Shown one piece after another: positions 11,068-19,771 of a DNA stretch of 60,079 bases. The position numbers were made by a program, and so were the translations under genes. Below the pieces are notes generated by a model. It saw only the letters and a program-made list of their open reading frames with translations. It searched no databases and was not told the origin of the DNA. Each line of letters opens with the position of its first letter. The stretch's first letter is position 1. The DNA comes from Iphinoe sp. HA4291-MV1. Its GTDB lineage: Bacteria > Cyanobacteriota > Cyanobacteriia > Cyanobacteriales > Nostocaceae. The stretch spans positions 1 to 60,079 of the forward strand of contig JAHHHH010000041.1 in assembly GCA_019359415.1 (NCBI GenBank), read 5' to 3'.

Positions 11068-12447
11068 GTGACTATTGACTCCTTACTTCAACCCTTTCAA
11101 CACTTTGGTGTTCACCTTGGGTTAGAACGTATTGTCAAGCTACTGGCAAATCTTGGAAATCCTCATCACCAAGTCCCGGTTATTCATGTTGCTGGTACTA
11201 ATGGCAAAGGTTCTGTTTGTGCCTACCTCAGTTCTATCCTCACTAAAGCAGGTTATCGCACAGGACGCTACACTTCACCTCATTTGGTAGATTGGACAGA
11301 ACGTATTTCCCTGAATGAACAGCCGATTTCTTCAGAGGAATTTTGCCAATTATTACTGCAAGTGAAAGCAGCAATTTCCCCGGAAGAATCACCAACTCAG
11401 TTTGAAGTCATTACTGCAGCGACTTGGTTATATTTCGCACAAGCTAAAGTGGATGTGGTGGTGGTAGAAGTTGGATTAGGAGGACGCTTGGATGCAACAA
11501 ACGTCTGCTCGAAACCTCTTGTCACCATTATCACCTCAATTAGTCGTGAACATTGGCAGGTTCTCGGTCCTACTGTTGCTGATATTGCAAGAGAAAAAGC
11601 TGGTATTCTTAAACTAGGATGTCCTGCTGTTGTGGGACCATTGCCAAGTGAAGCAGAAGAGGTTGTGCGATCGCGTGCTTTAGAATTACAATGCCCTGTG
11701 ATTGTGCCTCAACTTTCACAGTCAATTTCTCCAGGATGGGCAGAGTATCAAACAATTCAAAATTCAAAATTTATTAAATACCCTTTGCCATTGCTGGGAC
11801 AAATTCAGTTGACGAATTCAGCTTTGGCTTTAGCCGCTATAGAAGTTCTACAAGCTCAGGGTTGGGAGATTTCTGAAGAAGCCATTATTAAAGGAATGGC
11901 AAATACCAAATGGCTTGGGCGGATGCAATGGACAACATGGAGAAACCATAAATTGTTGCTAGATGGCGCTCATAACCCAGCAGCCGCTCAAGTTTTGCGA
12001 GATTATGTGGATAGTTTAACCCCACCCCTAACCCCTCCTCCGCAGTCGCCTCTCCTAAGGGAGACGCTCTTGCAACAACGGGGGGAACCCCCGCACGGCG
12101 CTGCTCTCCGCAAGCAGGGAGGGGAGACTACTGAGCAATCGGTTAGTTGGGTGATGGGAATGCTCTCTACAAAAGAACATGGAGAGATATTCAAGATTTT
12201 ACTGCGACCAAATGACCGATTATATTTAGTGCCAGTTCCTGATCATAGTTCAGCAAATCCTGGAGAATTAGCAAAACTAGCTTCAGATATCTGCCCAGAA
12301 TTGAGTTTTTGTCACACCTACCCAGATTTATTATCACCTCTTGAGGTAGCTTTTGCTTCAGGTGATAATTTGGTCATCTTGTGTGGTTCGCTGTATTTAG
12401 TTGGGCATTTTTTAGGAAGTACACAGGCAAGAGGAGATCATTCGTGA
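11068..12447 (+). CDS. folC: Folylpolyglutamate synthase / dihydrofolate synthase
   Basis: 459 residues. It adds Glu to dihydropteroate and folates. The P-loop HVAGTNGKGSVCAYLSS lies at about 40-56, the Mur-ligase middle domain follows (TSPHLVDWTERI; EVGLGGRLDATN; SREHWQVLG; REKAGILK), and the C-terminal domain starts at LLLDGAHNPAAAQ. Residues about 317-353 (SLTPPLTPPP ... RKQGGET) are a repeat insertion between DYVDSL and VSWVMGMLSTKEHGE and are not part of the normal fold. GTG start at 11068 agrees with the family N-terminus (IDSLLQPFQHFGVHLGLERI). Confidence 0.94.
   Translation: MTIDSLLQPFQHFGVHLGLERIVKLLANLGNPHHQVPVIHVAGTNGKGSVCAYLSSILTKAGYRTGRYTSPHLVDWTERISLNEQPISSEEFCQLLLQVKAAISPEESPTQFEVITAATWLYFAQAKVDVVVVEVGLGGRLDATNVCSKPLVTIITSISREHWQVLGPTVADIAREKAGILKLGCPAVVGPLPSEAEEVVRSRALELQCPVIVPQLSQSISPGWAEYQTIQNSKFIKYPLPLLGQIQLTNSALALAAIEVLQAQGWEISEEAIIKGMANTKWLGRMQWTTWRNHKLLLDGAHNPAAAQVLRDYVDSLTPPLTPPPQSPLLRETLLQQRGEPPHGAALRKQGGETTEQSVSWVMGMLSTKEHGEIFKILLRPNDRLYLVPVPDHSSANPGELAKLASDICPELSFCHTYPDLLSPLEVAFASGDNLVILCGSLYLVGHFLGSTQARGDHS
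12018..12126. repeat. GC-rich palindromic repeat inserted in frame in folC
   Basis: A Pro-codon-rich block containing short palindromes (TCTCCTAAGGGAGA; GGGGGAACCCCC) interrupts folC without breaking the frame. The neighbouring folC sequence is ordinary, whereas this block resembles the interspersed repeats seen in cyanobacterial intergenic DNA. Exact edges cannot be set without homologues. Confidence 0.75.
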
Positions 12448-12508
12448 AATAGATTTGAAAGCTATAATTGGGATACAAAGCACACGCTAATGTAGTGCAA
12501 AAGCGCCA

Positions 12509-13165
12509 ATGGCAGAAATAATAGTCAGCCCTAAAATGGATACCGTAATTACACCAGAAAGAATCGAGTTACCTCCAGGCGCTGTCTTGAAACTCTTGGG
12601 AAACTGGCAAGACTATGAAAGGCTGCAAAGCCAGTTAGGCGATCGCACTGTACCTCGCATCAAATATCGACTAGGAACAATTTTGTTAATGACTCCCTTA
12701 CCTGAACATGGAAGAGGTGCAAGTTTGTTGGGAGATGTTGCTAAAACTTTATTAGATCGTTTAGAGAAGATATACGATTCGTTTACGCCCATAACCATGA
12801 GCTTGCCAGAGATTAGCGGTATTGAACCAGACTACTGCTTTTATATTGAAAATTGGAAAGCAGTAGCAGGTAAAAACCGTATCGACTGGCAGAACGATCC
12901 TCCCCCCGATTTGGCAATTGAAGTAGATGTTACCAGTTATACAGATATCAATGATTATTTGCCCTATCGAGTACCAGAGGTTTGGCTGCTGAAAAATAAC
13001 CAATTATTAGTTTATAGATTGCAGGGTGAAAGTTACGTACTTGCAGAAAGCAGCTATTTCCCTAACATTTCAGAAATTGTACGGCAATGTCTTCAAATTG
13101 CAAGTGAGCAGACAACAAGTGAGGCGATAAGGTGGTTAAGGAATTTTTTGCACTCACCAAGCTGA
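12509..13165 (+). CDS. Uma2 family (DUF820) restriction-endonuclease-like protein
   Basis: 218 residues with the PD-(D/E)XK layout of the Uma2/DUF820 family: an early segment with Glu in PLPEHGRGASLLGDVAKTLL, then EISGIEPDYCFYIENW, and the core PPPDLAIEVDVTS with Asp and Glu, followed by YRVPEVWLLKNNQLLVYRL. These proteins are abundant in cyanobacteria and of uncertain role. The ATG at 12509 begins MAEIIVSPKMDTVI. It is convergent with hisC. Confidence 0.88.
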   Translation: MAEIIVSPKMDTVITPERIELPPGAVLKLLGNWQDYERLQSQLGDRTVPRIKYRLGTILLMTPLPEHGRGASLLGDVAKTLLDRLEKIYDSFTPITMSLPEISGIEPDYCFYIENWKAVAGKNRIDWQNDPPPDLAIEVDVTSYTDINDYLPYRVPEVWLLKNNQLLVYRLQGESYVLAESSYFPNISEIVRQCLQIASEQTTSEAIRWLRNFLHSPS

Positions 13166-13250
13166 AGAATAGGGAAGAGGAAAGAAGCAAGAGGGAAGAA
13201 GTGTTTTCTCTTCTTGTTCCTACTTCCTTCTTACTTCTTTCTCTACGCTA
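13166..13250. other. GA-rich / TC-rich inverted tract between convergent genes
   Basis: After the Uma2 stop an AG-rich tract (GAAGAATAGGGAAGAGG ...) is followed by a TC-rich one (CTTCTTGTTCCTACTTCC ...), giving an imperfect inverted repeat with TGTTTTCT at its centre. It overlaps the 3' end of hisC and could end transcription from both sides. A similar purine/pyrimidine tract lies between cdsA and cbiT (20666-20752). Confidence 0.5.
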
Positions 13251-14287
13251 ACTAACGCTTCTATCAACGTTTGATTTTGCTCATCTGTACCAACCGTAAT
13301 CCGCAGCTTATCTTCTAACCCCGCTTGCTTAAAGTAACGCACCAAAATTCCTCGTTCCTTCAGAGCCAAGTAAACAAATTCTGCATTTCCCTCGCTGGGA
13401 GTTGCCAAAACAAAGTTAGCTTGAGAATCAAGCACTGTCCATCCCAGATTCTTCAAATCTTGCGTTAGCTTCGTCCGCGAGATTTTGACTTTGTCTGCAC
13501 AAGCATTCTTGTAAGCCTGATCTCGCATTGCAGCTGTACCGACTGCTGTAGCGATCGCATCAATGTTATAACTATCTTTTACCTTAAATAACCCAGCGAG
13601 CAGTTTTGGATTTGCTACCCCAAAACCCATCCGCAACCCTGCCAAAGAATACCCTTTGGACAAAGTACGTAACACAATCACGTTCTCGAATTCTTGCACC
13701 AACGGCAATGCTGTATACTCAGCAAAGTCAACATAAGCCTCATCAATCGCAACAATTCCTGAGACTTGCTGCGCTAATTCCCGCACATCATCTAAAGGTA
13801 CCACATGACCAGAGGGACTATTCGGAGAAGCAATAAACGTAATTGCTCCATTCGCCGCAACGAGTTCTTTGATCGGTAACTGAAAGTTGGCAGGGTAAGG
13901 AACTTCAACCACTTGTGCAGGTTGGATGGCTGATAAAGTTCGGTACAGCACGTAGGTTGGCATGGGATACACGACTGTGCGATCGCTTCCCTCTGCACAA
14001 GAACGCACCAACACATTTAGCACATCATCGCTACCATTACCTACAATAATCCAATCTGCAGGTACTCCCAACGCATCGCTCACCGCCTGACAAAACTCTC
14101 TTGCAAATGGATCAGGGTAGCGCCGTAACCACTCACTATCTAAATTGTGCAGCACTTCCATCGCCAAAGGCGATGGCGGATAAGGATTTTCATTTGTGTT
14201 GAGTTTGATAATTTTTGTTCCTGGTTTGGGTTGTTCACCAGGAACGTAGCCAGTCATGGCATCAATAGCAGGACGGAAGTAGCTCAT
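13220..14287 (-). CDS. hisC: Histidinol-phosphate aminotransferase
   Basis: 355 residues, a class II/I PLP aminotransferase of histidine synthesis that converts imidazole-acetol phosphate to histidinol phosphate. Visible are KLNTNENPYPPSP near the start, GNGSDDVLNVLVRS, SPNSPSGHVV, IDEAYVDFAE and the PLP Lys K211 in LRTLSKGYSLAGLRMGFG. The C-terminus ends LRITVGTDEQNQTLIEAL, normal for the family. It stands as a single gene. Confidence 0.95.
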   Translation of the reverse strand: MSYFRPAIDAMTGYVPGEQPKPGTKIIKLNTNENPYPPSPLAMEVLHNLDSEWLRRYPDPFAREFCQAVSDALGVPADWIIVGNGSDDVLNVLVRSCAEGSDRTVVYPMPTYVLYRTLSAIQPAQVVEVPYPANFQLPIKELVAANGAITFIASPNSPSGHVVPLDDVRELAQQVSGIVAIDEAYVDFAEYTALPLVQEFENVIVLRTLSKGYSLAGLRMGFGVANPKLLAGLFKVKDSYNIDAIATAVGTAAMRDQAYKNACADKVKISRTKLTQDLKNLGWTVLDSQANFVLATPSEGNAEFVYLALKERGILVRYFKQAGLEDKLRITVGTDEQNQTLIEALVSVEKEVRRK

Positions 14288-14350
14288 AGTAAATGGTGGT
14301 AACTGATGTTAGGCTGGTCTATTGTAAACAACAGCCCACATCGATGCTTG

Positions 14351-14644
14351 CTATTCTTTGACAAGTGTTAAAGCTTCTTCGCCGTTATGTAAAATTACTA
14401 ACTTCTTACCATTTTCCTCAGATTTCACTTCCCACTCAAAGCCTGGTTTGAGTGGACGTATAGGAACAGATGTAATATTCCATTCACCTTTATCTAAGTT
14501 AGAACTTGGGTTACTTGTGGACTCTTGAACTTGTGGTTGCGCTTGAGAATCGCTTGTCTTTGCAAAGCTAGGGTTCTGAAACAGAAAACACAAGCTAAGC
14601 ATAACAAAAGTACAAACGATTACCTTTTTAAATAAACGTTTCAT
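14351..14644 (-). CDS. Small secreted hypothetical protein
   Basis: 97 residues with a clear signal peptide (KKVIVCTFVMLSLCFLF, then cleavage near SFAKTSD). The mature part has a Ser/Gln-rich linker and a short conserved-looking segment VPIRPLKPGFEWEV, ending HNGEEALTLVKE. I do not recognise a family. It lies upstream of hisC in the same direction and could be read from the same region. Confidence 0.65.
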   Translation of the reverse strand: MKRLFKKVIVCTFVMLSLCFLFQNPSFAKTSDSQAQPQVQESTSNPSSNLDKGEWNITSVPIRPLKPGFEWEVKSEENGKKLVILHNGEEALTLVKE

Positions 14645-14784
14645 GGCAATATACTACCTTCAATCACTTGACTACCGAAACCGTTGTAACACTTGAGCTA
14701 AAGATAGAATATCATCTCAGTCGCCCAGAGGTGCGATCGCCCTCCTTGAAATTTCAATTCGTTTCGCGGAATCATGAGATTTTG

Positions 14785-14943
14785 GGCGTTGCTGAATGTA
14801 AGAATGAATTGCCCTCATCCCCAACCCTTCTCCCTTTGGGAGAAGGGAGCCAAGATCCAGTTCCTCTCCCTTTGGGAGAGGGTAAGGGTGAGGGAAAAAG
14901 ACTGGCATAATTGGTAAAAATCATTCCTCAATTCAGCAACGCC
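14785..14943. mobile_element. 159-bp MITE, TIR GGCGTTGCTGAAT
   Basis: GGCGTTGCTGAAT (14785-14797) pairs exactly with ATTCAGCAACGCC (14931-14943). The interior has two hairpin-forming blocks (CTTCTCCCTTTGGGAGAAG and CTCTCCCTTTGGGAGAG). A second copy in the opposite orientation lies at 28565-28709. It contains no gene; the short frames over it are repeat-derived. Confidence 0.85.
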
Positions 14944-15133
14944 GGATTTTGCTACTTCGGCACTACCATGCTCCCGCGCTATCCTAGTGTGCGGCTTGTT
15001 TTGGCAGGTGTGTCAAAACCTGTTGGTAAAGGAATGGATAAGGGGACAAGACAATTCAAAATTCACGCATTAAGAATCCAGTTTCCGATTCCCATTGCCC
15101 ATTGCCCATCCTACAAAAATTGCAATAATTAAG

Positions 15134-16447
15134 CTAACTTCTCGTGCTATTCCATTCCTTTGCTGCATCCTCTACAGCTTTATCTACTGTCTTCTCACCC
15201 AACATAGCCGCTTGCAAGTTCTCGTAAATCGCCTTTTGCAAAAGTTTTATATCCTTGAGCACTGGAGTTAATATTTCTGCTTGTCGCAGTTCTTGTGCGC
15301 TGATGATTCGCGCCTTATCCAAAGTCGAGGCGTTTGCGGGTGTGTCTTTGAAGTAGCTGTCAGTAAGGGACTTCGTTGTAGATGGGAGAACATTCGCTGC
15401 TTTGGCAAAACTGAGCTGGTTCTCGTCATTTGTCAGAAACAAGGCGAATTTGAGAGCGGCGTCGGGTTGTTTGCTGTCACGGGGAATAACAACATTCATG
15501 ACAGCGACATTTTTCTTGCCATTTTCCCCCGTGACTTGCGGTGCGGTGGCGGAAACTTTGGCGATCGCTGGTGCATTTTTAGCAATGTTCTCAAGAAACT
15601 CCCCTCCAGAAAACAGGAATGCTGTTTCTCCAGCTTGGTACAAATCAACTGCATGGCGATGTCCTTGTGTCAATATCTCTTTAGGAATAAGCCCTTTTTT
15701 ATATAAGTCCACCCAATACTGAAACGCTGCTTTACCTTGTGGGGAGTTAAAAGCTGCTTTACCCTCAGCATCCACTAGAGTCACCCCCATTTGTACAAAA
15801 GACTCTAGCACGTCTCCAGCATCTTGGGGAACGAACGTTATAAAAAAGGCATACTTACCAGTTTTGTCTTTAATTTGTTGAGCCACCTGCGCTAATTCAG
15901 CGTAAGTGACAGGTGGTTTACTGATACCTGCTTGTTTTAATAGATCAGTGTTATAAATGGTTAGCCGTGTAGTGAGGTACCAGGGAATCCCAAAACTCTT
16001 GCCATTGAGCGTACTTGCTTTCCAGATATTCGGTAAATAGGAGGAACGCACTTCTTTTGGGACTTTTGCATCCAAATATAACCAAGCATTTCGTCCTGCA
16101 AGTTGGGAAGCAAAATCTGGATTGAGGTTAACCACATCAGGTGGTGTTTTCCCTGAAACTGCTGTTAAAATTTTATTCTCCATTGCGGTCCAAGGGATAT
16201 CATTCCAGGTCACTTTTATACCAGAATTTTGTGACTCAAAAGATGTAATTAGACTTTTAAAGTAGTTAGTAAATTGAGGTTGAAGCTGCATTGTCCAAAA
16301 TTCAACATTTTGCACTGCTGCAACTCCTGATGATGCTTGTTTTGTACTGGTACCAACGTTTCCTGTACCACAACTAACCATCCAACTGGTCAATACACCG
16401 AGTAACGCCCAAACAACAAATTTTTTGAACTTTTGAATTCTAACCAT
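15134..16447 (-). CDS. ABC transporter sugar-binding lipoprotein (family 1 extracellular solute-binding)
   Basis: 437 residues. A signal peptide ends in a lipobox (WMVSCGTG; Cys about 26). The remainder is a periplasmic binding protein of the sugar/carbohydrate cluster: FWTMQLQPQFTNYFKSLI, SGKTPPDVVNLNPDFASQLA, GKSFGIPWYLTTRLTIYNTD and PDAALKFALFLTNDENQLSF. It should deliver a sugar or related solute to a membrane permease, but no permease or ATPase is next to it, so the partners lie elsewhere. Confidence 0.9.
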   Translation of the reverse strand: MVRIQKFKKFVVWALLGVLTSWMVSCGTGNVGTSTKQASSGVAAVQNVEFWTMQLQPQFTNYFKSLITSFESQNSGIKVTWNDIPWTAMENKILTAVSGKTPPDVVNLNPDFASQLAGRNAWLYLDAKVPKEVRSSYLPNIWKASTLNGKSFGIPWYLTTRLTIYNTDLLKQAGISKPPVTYAELAQVAQQIKDKTGKYAFFITFVPQDAGDVLESFVQMGVTLVDAEGKAAFNSPQGKAAFQYWVDLYKKGLIPKEILTQGHRHAVDLYQAGETAFLFSGGEFLENIAKNAPAIAKVSATAPQVTGENGKKNVAVMNVVIPRDSKQPDAALKFALFLTNDENQLSFAKAANVLPSTTKSLTDSYFKDTPANASTLDKARIISAQELRQAEILTPVLKDIKLLQKAIYENLQAAMLGEKTVDKAVEDAAKEWNSTRS

Positions 16448-16593
16448 CGTGCTTATACTTTATTTAACGCGATCGGGGTGAGGTACTTATGCAACAGTTG
16501 TGGAGATTATAGGCTAAAACAATTTCTTAGTAACAGCATTAATCCTTAATATCATTTCATTTTTAAATTGGCAATCCAAGGGGCAAAACTGTA

Positions 16594-17691
16594 GTGAAGC
16601 TATTCAATAGTTTGTTTGGTAAATTCCATAAGGGAGTTGGCATAGAACTTTCACCGCAACGTGTGAATTTAGTTCAGCTGCGTAAGCTACGCCAAGGTTT
16701 GAAAGTAGAAACTTTAACATCAGTGTCTGTTCCGGAGGGGGTTTTCGTCAATGGTCAAATCATTGATTCCCCAACAATGGCGCAGTTAATCCAGCAAGCG
16801 CTAGCTGAAAGTCAAATCCAAGCTTCTCATGTCGCTACTGCTGTACCAGGGCGAGAATCAATTATACGCATCATATCCGTACCAGCAGAGTTAGATGACA
16901 AAGAACTACGGGAGATAGTACTAAACCACGAAGCAGGTTTACATTTACCTTATCCTCGTGAAGAAGCTGATTTGGATTATCAGAAACTTGGGTGTTTTAT
17001 AGATGAGGATGGCATTGAAAAGGTACAGATACTTTTAGTTGCTACACGCAAGGAAATCACTGATACATATATAGATATCTTTGAGCAAGCAGGATTACAA
17101 ATCGATGTTTTAGAGATTAACAGTTTTGCTCTGATTCGCACAATTCGCGAACGACTTCGACAATTTGGACCGCAAGAAGCAGCAGTGCTCGTGGATATAG
17201 AATTCGATAGCACAGAAATAGCGATCGCTGTTAATGGAGTGCCGCAATTTTCGCGTACAGTTCCTATTGGAACATATCAAATGCAAACTGCTTTATCTAA
17301 GGCAATGAACTTACCCGTCTCGCGAGATCTAGAACTGTTGTATGAAATGTCTATTCCTCCAACTTTTATAGATGGCGGGGTTGATGAAATTAATCCAGAT
17401 ATGACAGTGATGATGGAGGTGTTGGGAGAACTCACAGAAGAACTGCATCGTTCTATCGATTTTTATCTCAACCAAAATGAAAATTTGGAGGTAGCACAGA
17501 TTATGCTGGCTGGACTAGGAGGCGGACTGAGACAACTCGATGAGTTTTTTACACAACGATTGAATTTGCCAACCTCTCAAATAGATCCTGTAGCTGCTTT
17601 GTCATTGCAAATTGATGAAGAGAAATACTCCCTAGTAGAACGTTCTGGATTAGCAATAGTGCTTGGTTTAGGAATGCGAGAGGCAGAATAA
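16594..17691 (+). CDS. pilM: Type IV pilus assembly protein PilM
   Basis: 365 residues, an actin-like ATPase-fold protein of the inner-membrane alignment complex. The start GIELSPQRVNLVQLRK, the LPYPREEADLDYQ segment, AAVLVDIEFDSTEIAIAVNG and LAGLGGGLRQLDEFF are typical. GTG start at 16594. It is followed by pilN and pilO in one transcription unit. Confidence 0.94.
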   Translation: MKLFNSLFGKFHKGVGIELSPQRVNLVQLRKLRQGLKVETLTSVSVPEGVFVNGQIIDSPTMAQLIQQALAESQIQASHVATAVPGRESIIRIISVPAELDDKELREIVLNHEAGLHLPYPREEADLDYQKLGCFIDEDGIEKVQILLVATRKEITDTYIDIFEQAGLQIDVLEINSFALIRTIRERLRQFGPQEAAVLVDIEFDSTEIAIAVNGVPQFSRTVPIGTYQMQTALSKAMNLPVSRDLELLYEMSIPPTFIDGGVDEINPDMTVMMEVLGELTEELHRSIDFYLNQNENLEVAQIMLAGLGGGLRQLDEFFTQRLNLPTSQIDPVAALSLQIDEEKYSLVERSGLAIVLGLGMREAE

Positions 17692-17792
17692 AGTCAAGAG
17701 TCAAAAGTCAAAAGTCAAAAAAAGAAATGTAGTGGTTGCGAGTATCCTGCCAATGTCCAATATATACTATAAAGCGTAACAACTCATACAAC

Positions 17793-18563
17793 ATGTACAG
17801 TATAGATATTAATTTTCTCAAAGACCGCCAAAGTCATCAGAATAATTTTGAAAAGAAACGACCAGAAATATCTTTACCTACTGGCAATTTAACTCCAGTT
17901 TACATAGGACTAGTAGTTGGTCTATTTTTTCCAGCTTTAGTAGGTACTGGTTTGTGGTTTGTGCAAACAAAAAATAGTGCATTAGACCAGAAGATGACAC
18001 AACTGGATCAGGAAAACCAAAGATTAGAACTTGAAGTAGAAAATATTAAGAAAATCCAAGTAGAAACAAACAAAATTAATCAGGAAACACAAGCTTTGGT
18101 GAGTGTTTTTGACCAAATTCGTCCTTGGTCAGCTATGTTACAAGAGATGCGCGATCGCATACCAGCAACAGTGCAAATTGATAGTATCAAGCAAATCGCA
18201 CCCACTGCACCAATAGAAGGACAGCCAGCACCCAATCCTGCTGGGAGTGTGGAAATCTCTGGGTTTGCTCACTCTTTTAGCGATGTCAACGATTTCACGT
18301 TGACTTTGCAACAATCTCGTTTTTTCAAAGCTGCACAAACAAAAATTATGACAGCAGAGTTAATAGATGCACCGCTACCACCAGATACGACATCCGCTAC
18401 GAGTTCACAAATGAAACCACTCCAAATCGTTAAATACACAATTCAATCTAGTTTGAGTGATATTCCCGCCTCGGAATTAATTCGTGAATTGGAGCAAAAA
18501 GGTACAGTAGGACTCGTAACTCGGATTCGCAGTATGCAACAAACAGGAGTCATTTCAAGATGA
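17793..18563 (+). CDS. pilN: Type IV pilus assembly protein PilN
   Basis: 256 residues from ATG 17793 (MYSIDINFLKDRQ). One membrane segment (about 35-60; PVYIGLVVGLFFPALVGTGL) precedes a coiled coil (DQKMTQLDQENQRLELEVEN) and a periplasmic ferredoxin-like domain. The segment IDINFL near the N-terminus is the PilM-binding motif of PilN. The frame extends upstream to a TTG at 17736, but the extra 19 residues do not look like PilN. A heptamer-type repeat (AAGTCAA) lies in the gap after pilM. The stop overlaps pilO. Confidence 0.9.
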   Translation: MYSIDINFLKDRQSHQNNFEKKRPEISLPTGNLTPVYIGLVVGLFFPALVGTGLWFVQTKNSALDQKMTQLDQENQRLELEVENIKKIQVETNKINQETQALVSVFDQIRPWSAMLQEMRDRIPATVQIDSIKQIAPTAPIEGQPAPNPAGSVEISGFAHSFSDVNDFTLTLQQSRFFKAAQTKIMTAELIDAPLPPDTTSATSSQMKPLQIVKYTIQSSLSDIPASELIRELEQKGTVGLVTRIRSMQQTGVISR

Positions 18564-19321
18564 CGCTGGGCGATGAGTTCAATTTTGTAGAAGACACGGA
18601 ATTTGGTACAACTTCCTCAAGTTACCCTGTTGTTTTTGGTATCACCCTAACACCAATAATTATCGGCATTATCTTAGGGGTTTTAGGACTTGCAGGTGCA
18701 GCTTATCTACTGATGAATTTTGTGATGCCAGTATGGGAAACTTTTCAACAGCAGCAAACAAAACAGAATGAACTACTGCACAGCATTGACCAAAAGAAAG
18801 CTTATGTTAAACAAATTGACAAAGCACAACAGGAGCAAGCGTTTTCCAAACAGCAACAACTCCAAGTTTTAGCTTTATTTGCTCATGAGAAAACTTTGGA
18901 TACATTACTGCTGGATTTAAATCGTTTAGTTGAGTCTAGTAACACTCAAATTTCTCCTAATGCAGTGATAGCTCAACTGAAGAAGTATATGCCCACTGGA
19001 AAGGCTGAACCCATCACTGATGATAGTCTTGGTCCATTGGTGAATGGCAAGCTAAAACGCAGCAGTATCAATATTGAAATTATCGGAACTTACGAACAAA
19101 CACAATCGATTTTCCGCAATATAGAGCGGTTACAGCCTTTGTTGATTGTGAAGGACTATCAATCAAGTTTGGCACCGGAACCTGTTAATCAACAAGGCAA
19201 AGTTGTGGTAAGTAGAGTTAGACCAACACTTATTAGCACATCTTTTCAGTTACAGGCATTAATGCCACTTAGTCAAGAGGAAATTGCAACAGCTAAAGCA
19301 GCACAACAAAATACCAAATAA
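18560..19321 (+). CDS. pilO: Type IV pilus assembly protein PilO
   Basis: 253 residues. One membrane helix (about 29-55; IIGIILGVLGLAGAAYLLMN), a coiled coil (QQQTKQNELLHSIDQKKAYV) and a periplasmic domain that dimerises with PilN. Its ATG overlaps the pilN stop (ATGA), showing coupling. In cyanobacteria the secretin gene pilQ normally follows, but here the next gene in this direction is far away. Confidence 0.92.
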   Translation: MTLGDEFNFVEDTEFGTTSSSYPVVFGITLTPIIIGIILGVLGLAGAAYLLMNFVMPVWETFQQQQTKQNELLHSIDQKKAYVKQIDKAQQEQAFSKQQQLQVLALFAHEKTLDTLLLDLNRLVESSNTQISPNAVIAQLKKYMPTGKAEPITDDSLGPLVNGKLKRSSINIEIIGTYEQTQSIFRNIERLQPLLIVKDYQSSLAPEPVNQQGKVVVSRVRPTLISTSFQLQALMPLSQEEIATAKAAQQNTK

Positions 19322-19356
19322 CATTCTTTTTACTGTGAGCAATTAGGCAAAGCGGA

Positions 19357-19497
19357 ATGAAGCAATCTCAATTCCCTGTGGTTGTTGATCTTCAAAAACG
19401 CACGCACTCGCTGTTAAGGGAGAGATTTTTAGCTCCTACCGGACCAACATTACCAAACATTTTTGACACTTCTCCTTATTGTACTAAAAGTTACTAA
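19357..19497 (+). other. Short open frame after pilO (46 codons), possible pilQ start remnant
   Basis: An ATG 35 bases after the pilO stop opens 46 codons starting MKQSQFPVVVDLQKRTHSLL. Position and direction are those where pilQ is expected, but the translation shows no signal peptide or secretin motif after the first few residues. It may be chance. Confidence 0.2.
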
Positions 19498-19587
19498 GAC
19501 ATAAGTATTACCGCTCGGCGATCGCTCCCTTTTAAGTTCATCTAACAAAATCGCATTGCACAAGCGCCAACTTCCAAGGGCGGCTGC

Positions 19588-19740
19588 TTAAGTTTCAGTA
19601 AGACTACCTAAGACATCACTGGAATTAGAGTTGTTGAGGCTGCGACCTATAACGTACACAGTTGTACCTGCCTCACTAAGACCAATGGCAATTCCCTTAC
19701 CAACTGTGTCTTTTTGTAAAGGCGAGACGCCATTCGTCAT
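19588..19740 (-). pseudogene. Short-chain dehydrogenase N-terminal fragment
   Basis: The 50-codon minus-strand frame contains VGKGIAIGLSEAGTTVYVIG, which matches the first glycine-rich turn and beta-2 strand of SDR proteins (GIGKGIAIGLGEAGATVYVTGR). The catalytic YxxxK region and all of the C-terminal three quarters are absent. It is a relic in the gap between pilO and cdsA. Confidence 0.7.
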
Positions 19741-19771
19741 GCTAACTTATCGCTGCATGCTTGTTTATTCC

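Noticed and set aside
12003-12194. Minus-strand frame opposite folC
   Set aside because: Shadow of folC over its GC-rich repeat insertion.
14668-14910. Frames over the MITE at 14785
   Set aside because: Repeat-derived Pro/Gly-rich translation from MITE palindromes.
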